Shown one piece after another: positions 40,448-49,038 of a stretch of 64,000 nucleotides of DNA. The position numbers were made by a program, and so were the translations under genes. The notes beneath the pieces are model-generated. The model saw nothing but the letters and a program-made list of their open reading frames with translations, was not told the DNA's origin and did no database searches. The stretch's first letter is position 1; each line of letters opens with the position of its first letter. Source of the stretch: PALSA-129 sp050014595 (lineage in GTDB: Bacteria > Acidobacteriota > Terriglobia > Bryobacterales > Bryobacteraceae); the NCBI GenBank assembly GCA_050014595.1, contig JBEKDA010000013.1, forward strand, positions 1 to 64,000, written 5' to 3'.

Positions 40448-41839
40448 CTACGGTTTCTGCGCGGGCCGGAAGACCCGGCCGTCCTTCATGACCTCGACGA
40501 TCTTCCGCACATTGCGCACGTCCGCCGTCGGATCCGCGCTCAGCACCACCAGGTCCGCAAGCATGCCCGCTGCGATTGTCCCTCGCTCGGCTGCCAGCCC
40601 CACGGCCATGGCGCTGACCTCGGTTGCCGCCTGGATCGCCGCCTCCGGCGTGAAGCCGCACTGCTCCACCAGCAGGACCATCTCATCCACCACGGCCGGG
40701 CCTGCGTCCTGCCCGCCGGAGGCCAGCCCCTGGCTGTCGGTTCCGGCATCCACCAGCACGCCCGCATTGTGCGCCGCGCGCGTCACGGAGTAGATCCAGG
40801 GCAGGATGCCCTTCCCGAACGCGTCGGGCGAGTGTTCCGTTCCCTGCTGGAACACCCGCAGGGTGGCATCGAGGATCGTGCCGTGCTCTTTCATCTGCTC
40901 GAGTAGTGCCCCGATCTTCGGGTCGTCCGGCCGGATGTGGGTGAAGTCGCCGAAGGCCCGCGAGCGGTAATCCGCCGGGACATGGGGCGCGGCCTCCCAT
41001 ACCAGGTAAGCCGTGTGCGAGAGCGTGGTGGCGCCCGCCGCTACCGCGTCGCTGGGCTTCGCCGGAAACACCGTGGCGTGGGTCCACACCAGCAGGCCGT
41101 GGCGGTGCGCCTCGGCCGCGATTTCCTTCACCAGCGCCGCCGGCAGGTTGGCGTACAGCTTCACGCCGGTGGCGCCGGTGCCTTTCGCCTCCGCCACCGC
41201 CATGCGGATGTTGGTGGTTTCATCCACCGCTCGCATCCAAGGCGCGCTGCCCAGCATGACGCCGCGCGATGCGTCCGGCACGCGCGAGTCTTGGTAGAAG
41301 AACGCCGGCCCGGCCATCAGCGCGCTGTAATAAATGTCCGGCCAGCCCGGCGCATCGAGGCGCGCTTCCCGCGCCAAGTACGCCAGCACTCGCGCGTCGC
41401 CCGCCATGTCGCGCAACCCGGTGACGCCATCCAGCAGCAGCCGGCCCAGCAGTCCGCGGTACCGCTCCACGTCCCCGTTGCCGCTCGGGAGGTGTACATG
41501 CGCGTCGATCAGCCCCGGGATGACCCACTTCCCGGCCAGGTCCTCGACCCGCGCGCCGTTCGGCACCGGCCGGCTGCCCGCCGGATAGACCGCCGCGATC
41601 CGGCCGCTACGGATCAGCACCACAGAGTCGGCCATCGGAGCCGCGCCGGTGCCGTCGATCACGGTGGCGTGCGTCAGGGCCACTGTTTCCGCCGCCGGTT
41701 GCGCCGGCGCCATCGCGACAGTCGCCAGCACCGCCAGGGAGGCCGCCAGCAGGACCCTGCCGGATTTCCCTCGCGTGTGGATGGAGGGAAGTGACCGAGC
41801 AGGAGAGGTTTGATCGTCCGCAAGCCAATGATTCCACAT
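40448..41839 (-). CDS. amidohydrolase-family exported protein
   Basis: 463 residues. A hydrophobic signal (about 30-48, LLAASLAVLATVAMAPA) sits behind 28 extra residues, so the true start may be later. The domain has THATVIDGTGAAPMADSVVL, GKWVIPGLIDAHVHLPSGNG (HxH metal site), HGLLVWTHATVFPAKPSDAV (His) and AHNAGVLVDAGTDSQGLASG (Asp). It therefore has the metal-binding set of the amidohydrolase superfamily, imidazolonepropionase-like branch. Exported peptidase or cyclic-amide hydrolase is likely; substrate unknown. An AT-rich TATATAACTT just upstream of the ATG may be its -10. Confidence 0.85.
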   Translation of the reverse strand: MWNHWLADDQTSPARSLPSIHTRGKSGRVLLAASLAVLATVAMAPAQPAAETVALTHATVIDGTGAAPMADSVVLIRSGRIAAVYPAGSRPVPNGARVEDLAGKWVIPGLIDAHVHLPSGNGDVERYRGLLGRLLLDGVTGLRDMAGDARVLAYLAREARLDAPGWPDIYYSALMAGPAFFYQDSRVPDASRGVMLGSAPWMRAVDETTNIRMAVAEAKGTGATGVKLYANLPAALVKEIAAEAHRHGLLVWTHATVFPAKPSDAVAAGATTLSHTAYLVWEAAPHVPADYRSRAFGDFTHIRPDDPKIGALLEQMKEHGTILDATLRVFQQGTEHSPDAFGKGILPWIYSVTRAAHNAGVLVDAGTDSQGLASGGQDAGPAVVDEMVLLVEQCGFTPEAAIQAATEVSAMAVGLAAERGTIAAGMLADLVVLSADPTADVRNVRKIVEVMKDGRVFRPAQKP

Positions 41840-42037
41840 AAGTTATATATTTTGCGATGGGCCCAAGTTGCACAAACTGCCGAAAAGGGGCCTTTGGTGG
41901 CTTTGATTTGCAAACTCGCTACAGCGCCGACACGTCCCCCACCTTGGGCCGGAACTTTCTTCGCGTGCTTGCAGCATAGCGCACTATTGAGCTAAATGCA
42001 GGCGAAGAATGGAGGCCGGCCCCTTCCGGCCAGAGAC

Positions 42038-42773
42038 CTAGAAAGGGCGAGGATCCACAGCGGTGGACCGGTGCCATTGCAGGGGCTGGACTGGCCCCAG
42101 GCAGAACGTGTAGATCATGGCGCCGCCCAGCGCAACACCTGCGGAGACGGCAAACGCTCCAAAAAAGTGGCCGGTTGAGCCCACCACGAATCCGGTAATG
42201 GACGGCGCTGCCACTCCCGCCAGATTCGCAACAAAGTTCTGGAGGCCCGACCACTTCCCCGCCGCCAGAGACAGCACGGCGGCGAAGGATGTCCGCGATG
42301 CCCGGCGCCTCGCCCGATAGCTTAAAAGCCGGCTCTTGCCGGCGGGGCATCCGCTTGAACCAAAGCGGCAGCCACAAGAGGCTGGCCAGCCCAAGAGCGA
42401 CGAAAAACGGTCGCCATCCGAAGCGCGCCATCAGCAGGCCGCCGACCAGAGTGCCCAGCGCCGGACCGCACTTGGCGCCCGCATCGATGAGAGAGTTTGC
42501 CAGCCCACGCTGGTGTTCAGCGAAGTGGCCGGCCAGGATCTTGGAGTAGCAGGGGTATGCGACGGATTCTCCCACGCCAAGAAGGAGCCGGACGACAATC
42601 AGAATGCTAAACCCGTGGATCAATCCGGTCGCGGCTGTCGTAGCCGACCAGAGAAGGAAGCCTGCCGCGAGGACCCAGTTTACGTCGAACCGGTCCGCCA
42701 GCCAGCCCGCAGGGATCTGGAATGCCGAGTAAGTCCAGAAGAAAGACGAAAGCAGGACACCCACCACTCCCAT
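42038..42773 (-). pseudogene. decayed major-facilitator transporter
   Basis: In one frame about 170 residues of an MFS transporter are seen from TM2 on (FWTYSAFQIPAGWLADRFDV and LLLGVGESVAYPCYSKILAG). The frame then changes: around 42300 it continues in another frame as LSLAAGKWSGLQNFVANLAG and VAAPSITGFVVGSTGHFFGA, which is TM10-12. TM1 is missing at the 5' end and about TM7-9 in the middle. So at least one deletion and one frameshift have occurred. The parent was an anion:cation symporter-type (ACS) protein. Confidence 0.75.
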
Positions 42774-42837
42774 CCTTCCTCCATTTTTACACTTCGGTAT
42801 CGACCTTTCCCCTGTTCACCGGCCCGATCGCCGCAGG

Positions 42838-43281
42838 ATGTTAGACAATAGCGGAATGCTTCCCGAGGCGCATGGCCGGTCGGCGGAACGTCCGGTCCTG
42901 ATTGTGGAAGATTCGGAAAACAGCGCCGCGATGCTGGAAATCGCGCTGTCGTCGATCCCCGGCGTCACCCTCTTGGTGGCTAGCTCGGCGGTGGAGGCCT
43001 GGCGCATCCTCAGCGGCAGCACGGCCATTCAGGCCGTAGTCACCGATTTGAACATGCCCCGCATGGACGGCTTTGAGCTCATTCGCCGCATGCGCCAGGA
43101 CCGCCGCCTGGCTGCCATGCCGATCGTCGTGGTCAGCGCCGATACCGACCCCGGCACCCCCGAGCGCGTCGCACAGTTGGGCATCAGCGCCTTTTTTGCA
43201 AAACCGTTTTCACCCGCCGAGGTCCGGCGGAAACTGGAGCAACTTCTCGATGCGACCACCCAGGATGCTACCACCCGGTAG
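42838..43281 (+). CDS. single-domain response regulator (CheY-like)
   Basis: 147 residues. PVLIVEDSENSAAMLEIALS gives the acidic pair, AVVTDLNMPRMDGFELIRRM the phospho-acceptor Asp70, MPIVVVSADTD the Ser/Thr position, and FFAKPFSP the Lys122. There is no output domain, so it must act by protein contact. The 3' end overlaps the next gene, and the cluster ends with a histidine kinase, which is the obvious phosphate donor. MLPEAHG six codons in is an alternative start. Confidence 0.88.
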   Translation: MLDNSGMLPEAHGRSAERPVLIVEDSENSAAMLEIALSSIPGVTLLVASSAVEAWRILSGSTAIQAVVTDLNMPRMDGFELIRRMRQDRRLAAMPIVVVSADTDPGTPERVAQLGISAFFAKPFSPAEVRRKLEQLLDATTQDATTR

Positions 43282-44722
43282 GCTATGCACCTTCGCGCTG
43301 CTCGCGGCGCCGATTTTGTTGGCCGCGCAGTCATCGCCGGAAATCGCCGGTATCGTGGCCAGGCTCGACCGGCTCGAGCAGGAAAACCGCGCCCTCTCCG
43401 AACAGGTTCGAGATCTGCGCACTGCGCTCGCCGCCGCACGCGCTCAGCAGCCCGTTATGCAGGTGGGGCAGGCGGCCCCAGAGGGCACCCCGACTGCCAA
43501 CCGCGCGCCCGACCACGGCGACAACACCGCCCCCGCCGCTGCCGTCTCGGGCGATGCCGCCTCCCCCGCTGCCGTCCAGGCCACCCCCGAAGAGCGCCTC
43601 GACATCCAGGAGCGCCGCATCGACGAGCAGGCCCAGACGAAAGTCGAGGCTTCGCAGCGCTTCCCCATCCGCCTCACCGGAATGGTGCTGTTCAACAGTT
43701 TCCTCGATTCGGCCCAGAGCGGCGGCGTCGACTATCCCACCGTGGCTACTCCGTCGGCCGGCGCCGGCCACGCCGGCGCCACCCTGCGCCAGACCCTCCT
43801 CGGCCTCGAGTTCCGCGGCCCTCGCTCTTTCTGGGGCGGAACCGTGCACGGCTCCGTCTACATGGATTTCTACCAGGGCGCCGCGCCGCTCGACGAGTGG
43901 CTCCGCCTCCGCACCGGCGCCATCCAGATTGATTGGCAAACACGCAGCGTCATGGCCGGAGTCGACAAACCCATCTTCAATCCGCGCGAACCCACTTCGC
44001 TCGCGCAGGTCGGCGTGGCTCCGCTCACCGGCACCGGCAATCTCTGGCTCTGGCTGCCCCAGGTCCGCATCGAACAGGATTTGGCTTTCTCACCCTCCAC
44101 CGGCCTGCGCGCGCGGGTCGGAGTCGTCGAAACCCATGAGGTCAACCCCTACGGCCCAACGCCCGCCAACAGCCCGGTGGAACCCGTGCGCCCCGGCCTC
44201 GAAGGCCGCTTCGAGGCTTACCACAACCTCGACGCCCAGCGCCGCCTGGAAATCTCCGTCGGGTTCCATACCAGCACCACTCATGACTCCGGTCTCTCCG
44301 TTCCGTCCCAACTGGTCTCGGCCGATTGGTTCTTCAATCCATGGAAACGCCTCGAATTCTCCGGCGCCTTCTTTTCCGGACAGAACGTGGCCAGCCTCGG
44401 AACCGGCGCCGTCAACCAGGGCTATTACGTCCTGGGCCGTTACGCCGAAGCCATCAACACCCTGGGCGGCTGGGGCCAGTTCACCATCCACGCCGCCCCC
44501 CGCTTCGATTTTCACCTCTTCACCGGCCAGCAGGATTACGAAGACCAGCAGTTGAAGCCAGGCAGTGTCGGTAAGAATCGCATGTTGGGCGGCAATCTCT
44601 ATTTCCGCGTCGCCCCCAACGTTCTTCTGGGGCCGGAGGTGTCGCAGTTGCGCACGTTCTATGTCGGGCAGGGAACCCGTATCAACAACCATTATGATCT
44701 GGCGCTGGCTTATCTGTTTTAG
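43265..44722 (+). CDS. outer-membrane beta-barrel protein with N-terminal coiled coil
   Basis: 485 residues from MLPPGRLC (ATG at 43250 is also possible, both overlapping the regulator). Signal peptide ends at about AAQ (LLAAPILLAAQ). A heptad coiled coil follows (IAGIVARLDRLEQENRALSE, QVRDLRTALAA), then Ala/Pro-rich linker. The barrel (about 140-485) has alternating strands with aromatic ends: RLTGMVLFNSFLDSAQSGGV, HGSVYMDFYQGAAPLDEWLR, and ends in Phe (YDLALAYLF) as outer-membrane proteins do. Similar to porins with a periplasmic coiled-coil stalk. Part of a four-gene unit with a copper protein. Confidence 0.8.
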   Translation: MLPPGRLCTFALLAAPILLAAQSSPEIAGIVARLDRLEQENRALSEQVRDLRTALAAARAQQPVMQVGQAAPEGTPTANRAPDHGDNTAPAAAVSGDAASPAAVQATPEERLDIQERRIDEQAQTKVEASQRFPIRLTGMVLFNSFLDSAQSGGVDYPTVATPSAGAGHAGATLRQTLLGLEFRGPRSFWGGTVHGSVYMDFYQGAAPLDEWLRLRTGAIQIDWQTRSVMAGVDKPIFNPREPTSLAQVGVAPLTGTGNLWLWLPQVRIEQDLAFSPSTGLRARVGVVETHEVNPYGPTPANSPVEPVRPGLEGRFEAYHNLDAQRRLEISVGFHTSTTHDSGLSVPSQLVSADWFFNPWKRLEFSGAFFSGQNVASLGTGAVNQGYYVLGRYAEAINTLGGWGQFTIHAAPRFDFHLFTGQQDYEDQQLKPGSVGKNRMLGGNLYFRVAPNVLLGPEVSQLRTFYVGQGTRINNHYDLALAYLF

Positions 44723-45410
44723 CGCGTTGCTGTGGGCCGCGCATCCGCCGGCGGCCGGCGGAGCGGACCTCAAGGGCCAGGTGGAACTCACCAACTCCCG
44801 CGAGGCCGTGGTCCGCCGCAACAAGGACTATTCCGGTGTCGTGCTGTGGCTCGCGCCCGTCGATTCGGCCCAGCCCGCGCCCATCGTCCCGCGCCGCGTG
44901 GAGATGGTCCAGAAGGACAAGACCTTCACCCCCCACGTGGTCGCCATTCCCGTCGGGGGCACGGTGGATTTCCCCAACCAGGACCCCATCTTCCACAACG
45001 CCTTCTCCAATTTCGCCGGCCAACCTTTCGATGTCGGCTACTACCAGCCGGGCACGACTCGCTCCGTCACCTTCAAGCACGCCGGCATCGTCCGCGTCTT
45101 CTGCCAGATTCATCCGCTGATGAGCGCCATCATCGCCGTGCTGGCCACGCCCTGGTTCGCGGTGACGCCTTCCACCGGCAAGTTCACCATCGCCGGCGTC
45201 CCGCCCGGCGGGTACCACCTGCACCTGTATCATGAGCGCGCCATGCCTGAGAATCTCGAGTTCATGGAGCGCATCATCTCCGTGCCTCCAACCGGCGTCA
45301 CCCTGCCGCTCATTTCCATTTCCGAAACCGGCTACATCCCGGCTCCCCACATGGATAAATACGGCAAGCCCTATCCGCCGGCCGGCTATGGCGGAGGTAC
45401 CGGCCAATGA
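44694..45410 (+). CDS. periplasmic cupredoxin-domain protein
   Basis: 238 residues; its ATG is inside the end of the barrel gene (29-nt overlap). Signal peptide ends near AAGGA. The cupredoxin fold (about 78-160) has the type-1 copper ligands His101 (IFHNAFSNF), Cys137, His140 and Met143 (VFCQIHPLMSAI). It should bind one Cu and carry electrons. The C-terminal part (160-238) is a beta domain (GKFTIAGVPPGGYHLHLYHE), like a carboxypeptidase-regulatory Ig fold. The stop overlaps the kinase start (ATGA). Confidence 0.85.
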   Translation: MIWRWLICFSALLWAAHPPAAGGADLKGQVELTNSREAVVRRNKDYSGVVLWLAPVDSAQPAPIVPRRVEMVQKDKTFTPHVVAIPVGGTVDFPNQDPIFHNAFSNFAGQPFDVGYYQPGTTRSVTFKHAGIVRVFCQIHPLMSAIIAVLATPWFAVTPSTGKFTIAGVPPGGYHLHLYHERAMPENLEFMERIISVPPTGVTLPLISISETGYIPAPHMDKYGKPYPPAGYGGGTGQ

Positions 45411-47164
45411 GGTTGCGATTTTCCCGGCTGTCGCTGCTCGCCAAGATCCTGCTCTCCACCACCGTCGCCATCACGATCCTTTTCGCCTTCACCGGCGAGA
45501 TCGTCCTCCACAGCATCAACCGGACCATGGCCGACAGCCTGCAACAGGATCTCCGCGCCAGCTTCCAAACCTACACTTCGCTGTGGAACGCACAGTCCGA
45601 CTTGCTCTCCACCGTCAGCCGCATCATCAGCAACACTTCCGATGTGCGCGGCCTCATCAGCACGGGCGACCGCGCCACCATCGAAGACGCCGCCGGCGAG
45701 CTCTGGTCGAAATTCGTCCCCGCCGAGGCCTTCTTTCTGGTCACCGACGCCCCCGGCCGCATCATCGCCTCGCTCGGCGCGAGCACCAGCCTCACGCTTT
45801 CCAGGGAGTTCATGCAGTCCGCCGCCGAGCGCTTCCCCAATCAGGCCGCCGGCTTCTTCGTCCAGGAGGGCGACCTCTACCAGCTCTCCGTCACCCCCAT
45901 CTACGTGCAGTCCTCCGGCCGCGATCAAGCCCTCATCAATGTGCTGGTTGCCGGCTATCGCGTGGACGCCCTGGTGGCCGGCCGCCTCAAGGATTCCACC
46001 GGCGGAAGCGATTTCCTCTTTCAGCCCCTCGGCAGCTCCAAAGCGGTTTCCACTCTGAATCCCCGCGCCACCGCGGCCGTCAACCGCAACATCGCCACCG
46101 CCGGTGCGGAGCTCGTCAGCGACGGTGTTTCCGAATACGCCTGGTCCCGCACGCCGCTCAAGGATATTTCCGGCCGGCCGGTCGCCGAGCTCCGCATCCT
46201 CCGCAGCTTTGAAGACGCGCGCAGCCGCATCGCCGCCCTCTACACCCGCATCGCCGTGCTCTGGCTGGTCGCCGTCACCGTCGGCTTTTGTCTCACCTAT
46301 GTGCTGGCGCGCCGCATCGTCGAACCCGTCAAGCAGCTCGATCGCGCCGCCGCCGAAGTGGCCCGCCAGAATTACGCCATCGAGGTGGAAGTCAAGAGCG
46401 AGGACGAACTGGGACGCCTCGCCCGCACCTTCAACAACATGTGCGCCTCCATCCGGCAGGCCCGCGAAGATCTCATTCGCCAGGAGCGCATCTCCACCAT
46501 CGGCCGCCTCTCCGGCTCCATCGTCCACGACCTGCGCAATCCCCTGGCCGCCATTTACGGCGGCGCCGAAATGCTGGTCGATGCCGACCTGCCTGCTTCC
46601 CACGTCAAGCGTCTGGCCGGCAACATCTACCGCGCGTCCCGCCGCATCCAGGAATTGCTGCAGGATCTGCTCAACGTCTCCCGAGGCAGCCGCGGCGCCC
46701 CCGAAATGTGCCGCCTCCGCGAAGTGGCTTCGGCCGCCTGCGATTCGCTCGCCTCGACTGCCCAATCCCAGGGCGTCGCCGTCTCCCTCTCTATCGCCCC
46801 CGACATTGAACTGCCCGTGGAGCGCAACCGCATGGAGCGCGCCTTCGTCAACCTGATCGCCAACGCCCTGGAAGCCATGCCCGATGGCGGCTCGATCGAG
46901 ATCTCCGCCGAGCTCGACGGCGAATCCGTGGTGGTCCACGTTTCCGATAACGGCCCCGGCATCGCGCCCGAGATCCGCTCGCAACTCTTCCAGCCGTTCG
47001 TTACCGCCGGCAAGCGCAACGGCCTCGGCCTGGGCCTGGCGCTTTCGCGCCAGACGGTCATCGAGCACGGCGGCGACATGTGGGTGGATTCCCAGCCCGG
47101 CCGCGGCGCCCGTTTCAGCTTCCGGCTGCCCGGCGCGAGGGTCGCACAGGCGCAGCACGTATAG
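45407..47164 (+). CDS. sensor histidine kinase with extracytoplasmic sensor domain
   Basis: 585 residues. Two transmembrane helices (about 12-32 and 283-303) bracket a 250-residue periplasmic sensor region of Cache type (VRGLISTGDRATIEDAAGEL, FFLVTDAPGRIIASLGA). HAMP follows (RIVEPVKQLDRAAAEVARQN), then the HisKA box with His374 (SGSIVHDLRNPLAAIYGG) and HATPase motifs NLIANALEAMPDG (N box), DNGPGIAPEI and NGLGLGLALS. It phosphorylates a response regulator, probably the first gene of the unit. A link between copper or redox state and signalling is inference. Confidence 0.92.
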   Translation: MRLRFSRLSLLAKILLSTTVAITILFAFTGEIVLHSINRTMADSLQQDLRASFQTYTSLWNAQSDLLSTVSRIISNTSDVRGLISTGDRATIEDAAGELWSKFVPAEAFFLVTDAPGRIIASLGASTSLTLSREFMQSAAERFPNQAAGFFVQEGDLYQLSVTPIYVQSSGRDQALINVLVAGYRVDALVAGRLKDSTGGSDFLFQPLGSSKAVSTLNPRATAAVNRNIATAGAELVSDGVSEYAWSRTPLKDISGRPVAELRILRSFEDARSRIAALYTRIAVLWLVAVTVGFCLTYVLARRIVEPVKQLDRAAAEVARQNYAIEVEVKSEDELGRLARTFNNMCASIRQAREDLIRQERISTIGRLSGSIVHDLRNPLAAIYGGAEMLVDADLPASHVKRLAGNIYRASRRIQELLQDLLNVSRGSRGAPEMCRLREVASAACDSLASTAQSQGVAVSLSIAPDIELPVERNRMERAFVNLIANALEAMPDGGSIEISAELDGESVVVHVSDNGPGIAPEIRSQLFQPFVTAGKRNGLGLGLALSRQTVIEHGGDMWVDSQPGRGARFSFRLPGARVAQAQHV

Positions 47165-47174
47165 GCTGCACCTG

Positions 47175-47183
47175 TGCGATAAT
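47175..47183 (+). promoter_or_regulatory. extended -10 promoter TGCGATAAT
   Basis: TGn (47175-47177) and GATAAT (47178-47183) match an extended -10 with five of six core bases. CTGGAG at 47188-47193 and the ATG at 47202 follow. It lies just after the kinase stop and would start the antitoxin/PIN operon. Confidence 0.5.
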
Positions 47184-47201
47184 CTTACTGGAGTCTTACC
47201 A

Positions 47202-47468
47202 ATGGAAACAACGCGCCTCTCCACCAAGGGCCAGATCGTCCTGCCGAAGAGCCTGCGAACTTCCCGTGCCTGGGGACCGGGCACCGAGTTTGCCATCGAG
47301 GAGACTCGCGAGGGAGTCCTGCTGCGCCCCGCCCGCCTTTTTCCCAGAACCACGCTGGACCAGGTTGTTGGCTGCCTGCGGTATAAAGGCAGGGCCAAAA
47401 CCCTCAAGCAGATGGAAGACGCCATCCGTATCGGAGTGATGGAGCGTCATGACCGCGGTCGATACTAA
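47202..47468 (+). CDS. AbrB/MazE-type antitoxin
   Basis: 88 residues: METTRLSTKGQIVLPKSLRT then SRAWGPGTEFAIEETREGVL. The first 45 residues form the AbrB swapped-hairpin DNA-binding fold; the tail (LDQVVGCLRYKGRAKTLKQM) binds the toxin. It overlaps the PIN gene by 20 nt, the standard VapB-VapC layout. Should be an autorepressor; the extended -10 at 47175 is a likely target region. Confidence 0.83.
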   Translation: METTRLSTKGQIVLPKSLRTSRAWGPGTEFAIEETREGVLLRPARLFPRTTLDQVVGCLRYKGRAKTLKQMEDAIRIGVMERHDRGRY

Positions 47469-47850
47469 CATCGTGGTCCGGCTCGTGACTGGAGACGATC
47501 CCAAACAAACTCACGCGGCCCGATCGTTGCTCGCCGGCGGGCCGGTGTGGATCGCAAAGACCGTATTGCTGGAGACGCGGTGGGTCCTGCGTTACATGTA
47601 TGGATACGAGGAGACCGCCATCCACGACGCCTTCACGGAGTTGTTGGGCCTTGAAAACGTGCACATGGAGGATGAAGCCTCCGTTGCGGCCGCCCTTGCG
47701 CTGATTGCCCACGGAATCGATTTCGCCGATGCCCTGCATTTGAGCAGCCGGCCCGCCGGCGCCGCGTTTGTCTCTTTCGACAAGACCCTCGTCCGCCGCG
47801 CGAATCGCGCCGGCGCCGCCAAAGTTTCCGCCCCCCAAATGCTACGCTGA
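47449..47850 (+). CDS. PIN-domain ribonuclease toxin (VapC-like)
   Basis: 133 residues. PIN acidic residues: Asp in AVDTNIVVRLVTGDD (Asp5), Glu in KTVLLETRWVLRYMYG, and Asp pair in GIDFADALHLSSRP and FVSFDKTL. With divalent metal these cut specific RNAs. It is neutralised by the overlapping AbrB-type antitoxin upstream. The DMT transporter starts 5 nt after its stop, so they may be co-transcribed, by chance or not. Confidence 0.88.
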   Translation: MTAVDTNIVVRLVTGDDPKQTHAARSLLAGGPVWIAKTVLLETRWVLRYMYGYEETAIHDAFTELLGLENVHMEDEASVAAALALIAHGIDFADALHLSSRPAGAAFVSFDKTLVRRANRAGAAKVSAPQMLR

Positions 47851-47854
47851 ACTC

Positions 47855-48757
47855 TTGACGCGCCACCCACTCTTCAAGCCCTACCTCGCGTTGGTAGCCG
47901 TCTGTTTTTTCTGGGGGACCACCTACCTCGGCATTCGCATGTCGCTCGAATCCTTCCCGCCGCTCGAACTGGTGTGCGTGCGATATCTGATGTCCGGTTC
48001 CATCCTTCTGCTCTTCGCCAAAGCGCGCGGCATCTATCTGCCGCGCGGGCGCGAGCTGGCCGCGGCCTGTTTCAGCGGCTTCCTCACGCTGGGTGTGGGC
48101 AACGGCGCGCTGGTTTTTTCCGAGGTCCTCATCCCCAGCGGGATCGCCGGCCTCATCATCACCATCTCCCCGTTTTGGATGGTCGGCGTGGAAGCCCTGC
48201 TGCCCGGCGGAGAGCGCCTGCACGCGCCCACCATCGGCGGCATGGCGGTGGGCTTGCTGGGCGCCGCCTTGTTGTTCCTGCCGGACGCCAGCGCGCACTC
48301 CATCGACCGCAATCTGCTCAACGGCTTCCTGCTGCTGCAAATCGGCATGGCCGGCTGGTCGTTCGGCTCCATTTACCAGCGGCGCAACGCCGGCCGCGCC
48401 CACCCCATCATCGCCGGCGGCGTGCAGCAACTGGCCGCCGGAGTGATTCTGTTGCCCTTCGTGCTGGCCATTCCGCAGGCGCCTGTTCACTGGAGTGCGC
48501 GCGGCGTCATGGCGCTCGTTTACCTGGTCTGTTTCGGCTCCATCGTCGGGTACAGCGCCTACGTCTACGCCATGGACCGGCTGCCCGTAGCCATTGTTTC
48601 CGTTTATCCTTATATCAACGCCGTGGTGGCCGTGGGCTTGGGCTGGCTGGTCTATCGCGAGCGTTTCGGCGTCAACGAGGCTTTCGCCATGCTGGTTATT
48701 TTCGCGGGTGTGGCCCTGGTGAAGCGCTATTCGCCTCGTGTAGCGTCCAAGAAATAG
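47855..48757 (+). CDS. EamA-family (DMT) membrane transporter
   Basis: 300 residues from TTG, 5 nt after the PIN stop. Ten helices and two EamA repeats: ALVAVCFFWGTTYLGIRMSL (first repeat), GLIITISPFWMVGVEALLPG, and GWSFGSIYQRRNAGRAHPII, AVVAVGLGWLVYRERFGVNE (second repeat). The last stretch has the LGWLxxxE motif of the family. Probable exporter or importer of small metabolites in the inner membrane; substrate unknown. No later start would keep the first helix whole. Confidence 0.87.
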   Translation: MTRHPLFKPYLALVAVCFFWGTTYLGIRMSLESFPPLELVCVRYLMSGSILLLFAKARGIYLPRGRELAAACFSGFLTLGVGNGALVFSEVLIPSGIAGLIITISPFWMVGVEALLPGGERLHAPTIGGMAVGLLGAALLFLPDASAHSIDRNLLNGFLLLQIGMAGWSFGSIYQRRNAGRAHPIIAGGVQQLAAGVILLPFVLAIPQAPVHWSARGVMALVYLVCFGSIVGYSAYVYAMDRLPVAIVSVYPYINAVVAVGLGWLVYRERFGVNEAFAMLVIFAGVALVKRYSPRVASKK

Positions 48758-48771
48758 ATGGACAGTCATGC

Positions 48772-48808
48772 TGGTCGCGGAAGAATCGTCGCGGCCCGCG
48801 AAGAAAAC
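48772..48808 (+). repeat. 37-bp dispersed repeat, copy 2
   Basis: Matches the reverse complement of 2870-2906 at 36 of 37 positions, starting TGGTCGCGGAAGAATCGTCG. It begins 14 nt after the transporter stop. Direct continuation shows no further match. Confidence 0.75.
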
Positions 48809-49038
48809 GAGGAATAGTAATACAGAGCGACGAAGCCGCAACCAAACGACCGAAGAAAAGGCTTCACCGCGGAGGCGCGGAGAAAGGCAAAGAACAAAAG
48901 CCCAAACAGAGAGTGAGCAGGAAGCAGCACTTGCGCCTTCCCGTGGTGGAGCGCGCAGGGAGCAGAGAACGCGGAGGACGCAGATAACCCGCATGGCGGC
49001 GAGCGTGATGAATTCGTAGCGAGGAAACAAGACAGCGC

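Noticed and set aside
45386..47425. Antisense frame of about 680 codons opposite the histidine kinase
   Set aside because: Low-complexity Gly/Ala/Asp-rich text, no motif, shadow of the kinase.
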